Shown: positions 15,155-21,399 of the stretch, in pieces
Layout: every line of letters begins with the position of its first letter
How positions within the stretch are numbered: the first letter of the stretch is position 1
DNA from: CAWHOW01 sp050013795
GTDB lineage: Bacteria > Bacteroidota > Bacteroidia > Bacteroidales > CG2-30-32-10
DNA: 21,399 bases
NCBI GenBank assembly: GCA_050013795.1
Contig: JBEKEO010000058.1
Location: forward strand, 1-21,399
Direction of reading: 5' to 3'
Made by a program: the position numbers and the translations under genes
Notes under the pieces: model-generated
Databases searched by the model: none
What the model saw: the letters and a program-made list of their open reading frames with translations, nothing else
What the model was told of the DNA's origin: nothing

Positions 15155-15728
15155 TATCCTCCTTACTTGAGCGGATCACCTTGATAAGTATCATGTTCAC
15201 AATATCAATATCATCCACCCAGAAGATGCTTCTTCCTTCGTAATACTGCATCAGTGGCGGGAAATCAACAATAAACTTTTTAACCAGTATGGCTATAATC
15301 TCTTTATCTTTTTCGAAATTATCCTCTGATGCCAGGTATTTTTCGTATTCGCTGCTGTTCCTGAAATTACTAAAGGCACGACGTGCGATTTCATTCTCCC
15401 CTATCCATGAAATATTTCGCTTTTTATACAGTTCCTGAAGGATTGCACTTTTTGAGAGGGCAACAAGAAAACGATTTTTAAGAAAGCGGGTGTTAGGATT
15501 TAATTCTTCTTTGGTAGGAATTTGCTTATGTTTTGCTTCTTCACTTTGTTTCCCGGCAGTTTCATATATTTCATTAATGAATAAAAGCTGGTATAAAAAC
15601 AATTCGTAATACCTGTTGATGCTAAGCGTAATTTCTTTTTCACCGGCACCGATACTATCAAAGCTTGCACTGAAATACCCGTACAATGCCTGCATTACTT
15701 TAATTCTTAAATGCCTTCTGCTTAACAT
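15126..15728 (-). CDS. nusB: NusB, N-terminal half (ends early by frameshift)
   Basis: A 200-aa ORF starting MLSRRHLRIKVMQALYGYF, the NusB N-terminal helix, followed by the Bacteroidetes-specific long insert with ELNPNTRFLKNRFL, YEKYLASEDNFEKDKEI and SIFWVDDIDIVNMILIKVI. It then reads into 15 codons ending TFREV and stops, while the conserved C-terminal helices continue in the +1 frame (ORF at 14864-15154). AAAGGA lies 3 bases before the ATG and a -7 box is at 15779-15772. NusB is needed for efficient rRNA transcription in many bacteria, so outright loss would be surprising; a sequencing error, recoding or a two-chain NusB are the alternatives. Confidence 0.82.
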   Translation of the reverse strand: MLSRRHLRIKVMQALYGYFSASFDSIGAGEKEITLSINRYYELFLYQLLFINEIYETAGKQSEEAKHKQIPTKEELNPNTRFLKNRFLVALSKSAILQELYKKRNISWIGENEIARRAFSNFRNSSEYEKYLASEDNFEKDKEIIAILVKKFIVDFPPLMQYYEGRSIFWVDDIDIVNMILIKVIRSSKEDNVDKTFREV

Positions 15729-15771
15729 ATCCTTCTTTTCTATAACAAATGAACGCTTATTCTGTTGCAGG

Positions 15772-15779
15772 CAAATGTA
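15772..15779 (-). promoter_or_regulatory. -7 box of nusB
   Basis: TACATTTG followed by CC on the minus strand matches TAnnTTTG and lies 43 bases before the ATG at 15728. It is divergent from the DUF3276 gene promoter. Confidence 0.5.
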
Positions 15780-15955
15780 AATATTTTATTTTATGACCGG
15801 CAAAAATATTTTCATGTGGTCGCCTTAATATCAGGCCATATTTAATCACATTATAATCAACAGATAAACAGATGATTTCTTCAAACCAATTGAGTATTTC
15901 ATCCAATAATTAATTTTTTGTCGAATAATTTGATGTTTCTCAAAAATAATATTAT

Positions 15956-15963
15956 TATCTTTG
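15956..15963 (+). promoter_or_regulatory. -7 box of the PUR-family gene
   Basis: TATCTTTG followed by C, the same extended sequence as at 5339-5332 and 14732-14725 on the other strand. It ends 32 bases before the ATG at 15996. A TTTG at 15929-15932 is 23 bases upstream, slightly far for -33. Confidence 0.55.
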
Positions 15964-15995
15964 CTGGCGGTGTAATGAACTAAAATATTTTGCTC

Positions 15996-16361
15996 ATGGA
16001 AGAGATGGATAACAAAGAAAAATCACAAAGGGAAGAGATTTTTTCAAAAGCTGTAAGGGCAGGAAAAAGAACCTATTTCTTTGATGTGAAGAGTACCAAA
16101 GCGGAAGAATATTATTTGACTATTACTGAAAGTAAAAAACGATTCCTCAATGATGAAGGAAAATTTCATTACGAAAAACACAAGATTTTTCTTTATAAAG
16201 AAGACTTTGAAAAGTTTGTTGAAGGAATGACCGATGTAATAGATTTCATCAAAACAGGGAAACCACCTGTTTCAGTCACCCCTGAAACTCCTTCCAACGA
16301 ATTTACCGATGTTTCCTTCGACGACTTGAAAGAAACTTCTGAAAACGAAGAAGAAAAGTAA
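15996..16361 (+). CDS. PUR-family nucleic-acid-binding protein (DUF3276)
   Basis: A 121-aa protein of the DUF3276/PurA-like family found in Bacteroidetes and spirochaetes (Borrelia BpuR is a studied member that binds DNA and RNA). It shows the characteristic order: basic KAVRAGKRTYFFDVK, YYLTITESKKRF, FHYEKHKIFLYKEDFEKFVE, then a short helix and an acidic, disordered tail (SENEEEK). The ATG at 15996 is preferred over the TTG two codons upstream; the Met at 16005 is a further option. It has its own -7 box. The target sites and regulatory role in this organism are not known; a nucleoid or translational regulator is plausible. Confidence 0.85.
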   Translation: MEEMDNKEKSQREEIFSKAVRAGKRTYFFDVKSTKAEEYYLTITESKKRFLNDEGKFHYEKHKIFLYKEDFEKFVEGMTDVIDFIKTGKPPVSVTPETPSNEFTDVSFDDLKETSENEEEK

Positions 16362-16394
16362 AATCACGAATTCTTTCATAATAATTTATTGCTG

Positions 16395-16402
16395 TATCTT
16401 TG
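16395..16402 (+). promoter_or_regulatory. Possible upstream -7 box for the UPF0173-parAB genes
   Basis: TATCTTTG followed by G lies 34 bases after the DUF3276 stop and 113 bases before the UPF0173 start. It could be a second, distal promoter in addition to the one at 16484-16491. Confidence 0.35.
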
Positions 16403-16483
16403 GCGGGATCAGGCTATTAAATATTCACCCAATACTAATTCCTATTGTTAATAAATAATCACATCAGCAAGAACATAATTTCT

Positions 16484-16491
16484 TACATTTG
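16484..16491 (+). promoter_or_regulatory. -7 box of the UPF0173-parA-parB genes
   Basis: TACATTTG followed by C matches TAnnTTTG and ends 24 bases before the ATG at 16516. It overlaps a possible TTG start at 16489, which argues against that upstream start and decides for 16516. Confidence 0.5.
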
Positions 16492-16515
16492 CTGTCTTCA
16501 AAAAAACATTTAAAA

Positions 16516-17205
16516 ATGAATATCAAATATTACGGGCACTCTTGTTTTGAAGCGGTTGTTAAAGGGAAAAAATTGTTGTTCGACCCTTTCATCAGTGGTA
16601 ATCCATTGGCAAATTGTATTGATATTAAAAAGCTTCACCCCGATTATATTCTTATTTCTCATGGACACAGCGATCATGTTGGCGATGCTGTCGCAATAGC
16701 TAAACAATCGAATGCTATTGTTATTTCAAATTTTGAAATTGTGAACTGGATGCTACTTAAAGGTGTTAAAAAAACTCATCCAATGAATACGGGCGGTAAA
16801 TTTTCTTTTGATTTTGGAAGCGTGAAATTTTTCAACGCAGTCCATTCCAGCACTATGCCTGATGGGACAAATGGAGGAAATGCCGGCGGTTTCATTATTC
16901 AGTCGGATGAAGGGAGTTTTTATTTTGCCGGTGACACTGGTCTTACCTACGACATGAAACTTATTGGCGAATACAGCTGTATTAATTTTGCCATGCTGCC
17001 TATTGGAAATAATTTCACTATGGGTGTGGATAATGCCATTATTGCATCGAATTTGATCAATTGCAATAAAATTATCGGGATGCATTATGATACATTCCCG
17101 GTTATTGTTATTGATAAAAAAGAAGCATTGGAAAAATTCCAGAGGGCAGGAAAAGAACTGATTTTACTGAATATCGGAGAAACATATAATTATCATCATA
17201 AGTAA
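16516..17205 (+). CDS. UPF0173 metallo-beta-lactamase-fold hydrolase
   Basis: A 229-aa protein starting MNIKYYGHSCFE, the family's usual opening. The metal-binding motif is SHGHSDHVGD (HxHxDH) near residue 52, with further ligands expected at AVHSS, at GDTGLT and at the MHYDTFP His, all present. The fold is metallo-beta-lactamase; the UPF0173 substrate is not established. The start at 16516 is chosen because the promoter box overlaps the only upstream alternative. parA begins 3 bases after the stop, so it is the first gene of the par transcript here. The length is normal and no defect is seen. Confidence 0.9.
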   Translation: MNIKYYGHSCFEAVVKGKKLLFDPFISGNPLANCIDIKKLHPDYILISHGHSDHVGDAVAIAKQSNAIVISNFEIVNWMLLKGVKKTHPMNTGGKFSFDFGSVKFFNAVHSSTMPDGTNGGNAGGFIIQSDEGSFYFAGDTGLTYDMKLIGEYSCINFAMLPIGNNFTMGVDNAIIASNLINCNKIIGMHYDTFPVIVIDKKEALEKFQRAGKELILLNIGETYNYHHK

Positions 17206-17208
17206 CCC

Positions 17209-18024
17209 ATGGGTAAAGTTATAGCAATAGCCAATCAAAAAGGAGGCGTAGGAAAAACAACCACAGCAATAAACCTAGCTGCAAGCCTTGCCGTTCTTGA
17301 TCATAAGACCCTGCTCATTGATGCAGATCCGCAAGCCAACGCTACTTCCGGCATAGGGTTTGATCCTAAAAATATTAAAACAAGTATTTACGAATGCATT
17401 ATTGATGATGTAGAGCCAAAGAATATTATTCTGAACTCTTCTACTCCTAACCTTGACCTGATTCCTGCACATATTGACCTTGTGGGCGCAGAGCTTGAAC
17501 TGATCAATTTACCTAACAGGGAAAAGATGATGCGAAAGGTTATCAATAAAATCAAGAATTCATATGATTTTATTTTGATTGATTGCTCACCTTCCCTGGG
17601 GCTTCTCACTGTGAATGCTTTAGCAGCAGCCGATTCTGTTATTATTCCTGTACAATGCGAATATTTTGCCCTCGAAGGACTTGGCAAACTTTTGAATACA
17701 ATAAAAATTGTTCAAACAAGAATCAATACAGACCTTGCTATTGAAGGTATCCTACTTACCCTATTTGATACGCGCTTGTGCCTCGCAAACCAGGTTGTTG
17801 AAGAAGTGAGAACACATTTCCAGCAAATGGTGTTTGATACTATCATCTCAAGGAACACTAAACTTGGTGAAGCCCCGAGTTTCGGAAAGACAATAATCAT
17901 GCATGATGCTCAAAGCAGGGGAGCTATTAATTACCTTAACCTTGCCAGAGAGATCCTGCAAAAAAATGAAATGACCAAAATTAAAGAAGAAGATAAAAAA
18001 ATACACATTAAGGATGAACGTTAA
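17209..18024 (+). CDS. parA: Chromosome partitioning ATPase ParA (Soj)
   Basis: A 271-aa cytoplasmic Walker-type ATPase that binds DNA non-specifically as an ATP dimer and moves ParB-parS complexes during chromosome segregation. The deviant Walker A is KGGVGKTTT at 11-19, then LLIDADPQANAT (A' motif) and DFILIDCSPSLGLLTVNAL (Walker B). It has the short chromosomal form without an N-terminal HTH, as in Soj. It follows the UPF0173 gene by 3 bases and overlaps parB by 11 bases, so translation is coupled. No oriC or dnaA is in the window. Confidence 0.95.
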   Translation: MGKVIAIANQKGGVGKTTTAINLAASLAVLDHKTLLIDADPQANATSGIGFDPKNIKTSIYECIIDDVEPKNIILNSSTPNLDLIPAHIDLVGAELELINLPNREKMMRKVINKIKNSYDFILIDCSPSLGLLTVNALAAADSVIIPVQCEYFALEGLGKLLNTIKIVQTRINTDLAIEGILLTLFDTRLCLANQVVEEVRTHFQQMVFDTIISRNTKLGEAPSFGKTIIMHDAQSRGAINYLNLAREILQKNEMTKIKEEDKKIHIKDER

Positions 18025-18916
18025 GAAAAAAGCATTGGGCAGAGGACTCAGTGCATTATTAGAAAATTCGGGTGCTGAAGAAATTTCCACTCATTTTCGT
18101 AAAACTTCCGAACATATCATTGCCGGTACTATAGCAAATATTCCCCTTGACGAGATTGAATCGAATCCTTTTCAACCCAGAAATCATTTTGATGAAGAAT
18201 CGCTTAAAGAACTTGCAAATTCAATCAAAGAACAAGGCATCATTCAACCTATCACTGTCAGGTTAACTGACGATAATAAATACCAGCTCATCAGCGGAGA
18301 AAGAAGGCTGAAAGCATCCTCTTCAGCCGGATTGGAAGTAATACCTGCTTATGTCAGGACTGCCAGCGACCATGCTATGCTTGAAATGGCGCTTGTTGAA
18401 AATATTCAGCGAAAGGACCTCAATGCCATTGAAATCTCATTATCGTTTCAACGTCTTATTGACGAATGCAACCTGACACAGGAAGAACTTAGTGAAAAAA
18501 TAGGGAAAAACAGGACAACTATCACTAATTACCTGCGATTACTGAAACTCCCTGCAACCATACAGATGGGTATACAGGACGGGCATATTAGCATGGGGCA
18601 TGCACGGGCAATTGTCAATGTACCCAGCATCGACACACAGCTTGGCATATACAAAGACATCATTGATCAGGACCTGTCTGTACGCGAAACCGAAGAGATA
18701 GTAAGGAATATAGGCGATGAGCCCTATAAACTGATAAAAACAAAAAGCAGCCATACTTCCCTTACCCATAAATATCAGAAAATAAAAGAACAAATCGGAA
18801 AGCAAATCGGTCTAAAGGTTGACCTGAAGATGAGCCCCAAAGGAAAAGGATCGGTTATTGTTCATTTTGGTTCAGACAAAGAACTTGAACATATTGTTTC
18901 AAAGATCAGGAAATAA
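18014..18916 (+). CDS. parB: Chromosome partitioning protein ParB (Spo0J)
   Basis: A 300-aa CTP-dependent DNA clamp that loads at parS. The start has the family motif KKALGRGLSALL. The CTPase N domain includes NPFQPR (51-56), GERRLKA (95-101) and ENIQRKDLNAIE (129-140). A helix-turn-helix at about 154-177 (TQEELSEKIGKNRTTITNYL) reads parS, and the basic C-terminal part dimerises. GERR and ENIQR are the nucleotide-contacting boxes and both are intact. It overlaps parA by 11 bases. I did not find a TGTTTCACGTGAAACA-like parS in the window. Confidence 0.95.
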   Translation: MNVKKKALGRGLSALLENSGAEEISTHFRKTSEHIIAGTIANIPLDEIESNPFQPRNHFDEESLKELANSIKEQGIIQPITVRLTDDNKYQLISGERRLKASSSAGLEVIPAYVRTASDHAMLEMALVENIQRKDLNAIEISLSFQRLIDECNLTQEELSEKIGKNRTTITNYLRLLKLPATIQMGIQDGHISMGHARAIVNVPSIDTQLGIYKDIIDQDLSVRETEEIVRNIGDEPYKLIKTKSSHTSLTHKYQKIKEQIGKQIGLKVDLKMSPKGKGSVIVHFGSDKELEHIVSKIRK

Positions 18917-18923
18917 TTTCAGA

Positions 18924-19601
18924 ATGCATGTAATTGCTGCCAATATCACAAAACGGGCTTCATTGAAGTTCCTTTTATTGGCATGTATACTTATTACTAT
19001 ACTATTACCTTCTGTACAACTTAACGCTCAAACATCTGACACTGTAAAGGCTCCAAAAAAAGACACTGTCAAGAATAAAGTTACTTCAGATACAAACAAG
19101 ATCAAAGTCAAGGCACATTCGCCAAAGAAAGCCATGCTCTTCTCTGCCTGTCTTCCCGGGCTCGGCCAAGCTTACAATAAGAAATGCTGGAAGATACCCA
19201 TTATTTATGTTGGTGCTGCTGCTATTACTTATTATGCAATACGAAATCTTGATAGTTTGAAAATATATACAAATGCTTATAAAAATAAAGCAAATGGAAA
19301 TTTATCTGCTATTGATAACTTTCATAATCAATACGATTTATCTGACCTTCAAACATTAAAGACTGATTACAAACGATTAACAGATATTACTTTTATTCTC
19401 GCCGGAGTTTTATATGCTCTTAATATAATTGATGCTACTGTTGATGCATATATGTTTAATTACGATCTCAGCGATGATTTAAGTATGCATGTAATTCCAG
19501 CTTTTTATGCTTCGCGTAATTATTCATATACAGGTTTGTCATTTTCTTTTACTTTTGGCAAGCATTTAAAACAGCCTTTATTTCATAAAGAGGGGAAATA
19601 A
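18924..19601 (+). CDS. DUF5683 membrane protein
   Basis: A 225-aa protein beginning 7 bases after parB. An N-terminal hydrophobic segment (LKFLLLACILITILLPSVQL, then NAQ) is a signal peptide or anchor. A Lys/Thr-rich linker follows, then the DUF5683 core with KAMLFSACLPGLGQAYNKKCWKIPI, read as LFSACLPGLGQAY and KCWKIPIIYVG, and two or so further membrane segments. The function is unknown; it regularly sits just after parB in Bacteroidetes. The ATG at 18924 is chosen because starting at 18858 would overlap parB by 59 bases and add an unlikely N-terminus. Confidence 0.82.
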   Translation: MHVIAANITKRASLKFLLLACILITILLPSVQLNAQTSDTVKAPKKDTVKNKVTSDTNKIKVKAHSPKKAMLFSACLPGLGQAYNKKCWKIPIIYVGAAAITYYAIRNLDSLKIYTNAYKNKANGNLSAIDNFHNQYDLSDLQTLKTDYKRLTDITFILAGVLYALNIIDATVDAYMFNYDLSDDLSMHVIPAFYASRNYSYTGLSFSFTFGKHLKQPLFHKEGK

Positions 19602-19612
19602 TAATTTCAGAA

Positions 19613-19620
19613 TATATTTG
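19613..19620 (+). promoter_or_regulatory. -7 box of lepB
   Basis: TATATTTG followed by C matches TAnnTTTG, 75 bases before the lepB ATG. It suggests lepB has its own transcript apart from the par genes. Confidence 0.45.
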
Positions 19621-19695
19621 CTGAATGAGCAATAATATAGGAAAAAGGACGTTCCCGGAATGAATAACTTATTAAATTTTTAAATAATTATAATT

Positions 19696-21252
19696 ATGAG
19701 TTTTTATGTAATCTTTATCCTGATCACTATAGTTACGACTATATTAGGTTTATGGAAATTATTCGAGAAAGCAGGGCAGCAGGGATGGAAAATCCTTATT
19801 CCCTTTTATAATTTTTATGTTTGGCTGAAAATTATCAAGAAGCCCATGTGGTGGTTCATTTTCCTTGTTATTCCTTTCATCAATGTATTTGTTATACTGC
19901 TGATGATAGTGGAACTGGTAAAATGTTACGGGAAATATGGTCTTGGCTGGCAGGCATTGGCAGTGTTGTTTCCTTTTGCTTACTTGCCTTATTTAGGATT
20001 TGCCCCTAGTGAAGTATACATCCATCCCGACAGGCAGGTTATCCCTAAAAAAGGTTTTGTACGCGAATGGGTGGATGCTATTCTTTTTGCTGTGGTAGCG
20101 GCTACTATCATACGCACATTTCTTATAGAGGCATATACAATTCCAACTTCTTCAATGGAGAAATCCTTGCTGATAGGCGATTTTCTTTTCGTAAGCAAAG
20201 TTAGTTATGGTCCAAGGGTTCCGGAAACTCCGCTTTCATTTCCATTTACACACCATACCATGCCTTTTTCAGAAACAAAAGAATCATTTGTTGACTGGAT
20301 TCAACTGCCTTATTACAGATTTCCCGGTTTCGGTTCCATTAAAAACGGAGATGTAGTGGTGTTTAATTATCCCGATGGTGACACTACTACCCTAGAAATA
20401 CAGAGCAGCAGGAGCTATTATGAAATGTGCAGGGAAATGGGCAGGACAAATGTCTGGAAAAACTATCATGTTGTTGCCAGACCTGTTGATAAACGCGAGA
20501 ACTTTATCAAGAGATGTGTCGGTATTTCCGGTGACAAACTTCAGGTCATAGACCAGAAGGTTTATATTAATGGGAAGGAACTTCCTTCTGCTCCCGGGGC
20601 TGAATTCTTTTTCAAAATAAAAACAAAAGGGCTTACTCTTAACAAAAAAACCTTTGAAAAATATGATATAACAGAGCCTACTTCCAGCAACCCAAACAGG
20701 CCATTTGAACATGATTATAATTTTAACGACAGCACTTATTTATTAATGATTACTACCGATGTAGCTGAAAAATTAAAATCGCTGCCTTATGTTTCTTCTG
20801 TTACCAGGATAAATTTCCCGTGGTATCTTTATTATCCTACCAAAGAATTATTCGAAAGCAAATTATTTCCTTTTGATTCAACATATAAATGGGAAGTAGA
20901 TAATTATGGACCCGTTAACATCCCTAAGGCTGGCGAAACGGTTACCCTTACAAGCAAGAATATAGCCCTGTATAGGCGCATCATAGGAGTTTACGAAGGA
21001 AATACATTGATGGAAAAGGATGGAAAGATATTCATCAACAGCAAAGAAACCACCTCCTATACATTTAAAATGAATTATTACTGGATGATGGGTGATAACA
21101 GGCATAATTCAATGGATTCGCGCTACTGGGGGTTTGTGCCTGAAGATCATATAGTGGGTAAAGCTGTTTTTGTCTGGCTGTCGCTTGATCCCAACAAATC
21201 TCTCTTCGAGGGTAAGATACGCTGGAGCAAAATGCTAAGGCTTATTAACTAA
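19696..21252 (+). CDS. lepB: Signal peptidase I (with DUF5684-like N-terminus)
   Basis: A membrane serine protease (family S26) that cleaves Sec signal peptides on the periplasmic side. Residues 1-105 add three or so membrane helices of DUF5684 type (FEKAGQQGWKILIPFYNFYV) before the usual LepB anchor at about 123-145. The catalytic Ser153 is in PTSSMEKSLLIGD, the general-base Lys272 in NFIKRCVGISGD, and box E is GDNRHNSMDSRYWGF from 466. About 190 residues separate the Lys box from box E, an enlarged insert compared with E. coli LepB. At 518 aa it is large for the family but in line with Bacteroidetes enzymes. It has its own -7 box, and no dapB lies before it. Confidence 0.94.
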   Translation: MSFYVIFILITIVTTILGLWKLFEKAGQQGWKILIPFYNFYVWLKIIKKPMWWFIFLVIPFINVFVILLMIVELVKCYGKYGLGWQALAVLFPFAYLPYLGFAPSEVYIHPDRQVIPKKGFVREWVDAILFAVVAATIIRTFLIEAYTIPTSSMEKSLLIGDFLFVSKVSYGPRVPETPLSFPFTHHTMPFSETKESFVDWIQLPYYRFPGFGSIKNGDVVVFNYPDGDTTTLEIQSSRSYYEMCREMGRTNVWKNYHVVARPVDKRENFIKRCVGISGDKLQVIDQKVYINGKELPSAPGAEFFFKIKTKGLTLNKKTFEKYDITEPTSSNPNRPFEHDYNFNDSTYLLMITTDVAEKLKSLPYVSSVTRINFPWYLYYPTKELFESKLFPFDSTYKWEVDNYGPVNIPKAGETVTLTSKNIALYRRIIGVYEGNTLMEKDGKIFINSKETTSYTFKMNYYWMMGDNRHNSMDSRYWGFVPEDHIVGKAVFVWLSLDPNKSLFEGKIRWSKMLRLIN

Positions 21253-21277
21253 AAAGATAATAAGTCATGCAATCATT

Positions 21278-21310
21278 GAATTAAGGAATCAATAAATCAC
21301 TCCTTAATTC
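21278..21310. terminator. Inverted repeat between convergent lepB and sigma-factor genes
   Basis: GAATTAAGGA and TCCTTAATTC form a perfect 10-bp stem with a 13-base loop, and the right arm overlaps the sigma gene's stop codon. It is AT-rich and has no strong U tract, so it is a possible rather than a certain bidirectional terminator. Confidence 0.4.
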
Positions 21311-21399
21311 GTCAGTATTACATTATGTTCTTTTATCAGCTTCCTTAAGTTGTTAAGGGCGTAACGCATCCTTCCCAAAGCTGTATTTATGCTGATATC
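21304..21399 (-). CDS. Sigma-70-family RNA polymerase sigma factor, C-terminal fragment
   Basis: The last 31 codons run from the window edge to a TAA at 21306-21304. They read DISINTALGRMRYALNNLR followed by KLIKEHNVILTN. This closely resembles the end of region 4 in Bacteroidetes ECF-like sigma-70 factors, where the TALGRMRYAL(I/N)NLRK segment is the recognition helix after SxNT. It converges on lepB. The rest of the gene is outside the window, so which sigma group it belongs to cannot be said. Confidence 0.75.
   Translation of the reverse strand, partial: DISINTALGRMRYALNNLRKLIKEHNVILTN

Noticed and set aside
17209..18916. parS site near parAB
   Set aside because: I looked for TGTTTCACGTGAAACA and close variants here and in the flanking gaps and saw none.

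Overview
The window comes from an AT-rich chromosome of a Bacteroidota bacterium, probably an anaerobic or fermentative member of the Bacteroidales/Marinilabiliales type. The evidence is a protein with a type IX secretion (T9SS) C-terminal sorting domain, a PorE-like envelope protein, an FISUMP-domain protein, the long Bacteroidetes form of NusB, the NusB/DUF1573/YajC/YbbR/CoaE gene order, ParA-ParB-DUF5683-LepB, and repeated TAnnTTTG -7 promoter boxes upstream of genes. Indolepyruvate:ferredoxin oxidoreductase points to ferredoxin-linked anaerobic amino-acid metabolism. No phage, transposon, CRISPR array, rRNA or integron is visible.

Layout. 1-82 (-): start of a secreted protein cut by the window edge. 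272-2461 (+): iorA-iorB. 2558-2634 (+): a CAU-anticodon tRNA, followed by a hairpin shared with the converging TPR gene. 2676-5252 (-): a secreted TPR protein and a T9SS-exported protein made of two duplicated modules, with a terminator between them. 5454-10391 (+): ffh, folD, queE and a TPR/beta-propeller/CRD/OmpA protein with PorE architecture. 10446-11847 (-): a small accessory patch holding a frameshifted DUF3298-like secreted protein and an FISUMP protein. 12071-15728 (-): coaE, YbbR-like, yajC, DUF1573 lipoprotein and nusB, the last split into two overlapping frames. 15996-19601 (+): PUR-family DUF3276 protein, UPF0173 metallohydrolase, parA, parB and a DUF5683 protein. 19696-21252 (+): signal peptidase I. 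21304-21399 (-): the last 31 codons of a sigma-70-family factor.

How the genes fit together. Much of the window serves the cell envelope and protein export: Ffh targets proteins to the membrane, YajC belongs to the Sec translocon, LepB cleaves signal peptides, and the PorE-like protein may anchor the T9SS, which would export the sorting-domain protein at 3822-5252. The rest is core metabolism (FolD, CoaE, QueE, IorAB), transcription (NusB, sigma factor) and chromosome segregation (ParAB).

I do not see a convincing new multi-gene system. The most useful anomalies are the split nusB, with a strong Shine-Dalgarno motif before its second half; a one-base frameshift separating a signal peptide from its DUF3298-like body; the internally duplicated T9SS substrate; and an 18-codon leader ORF ahead of the DUF1573-yajC operon. 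Two single-base A-run shifts in one window also raise the possibility of consensus errors.
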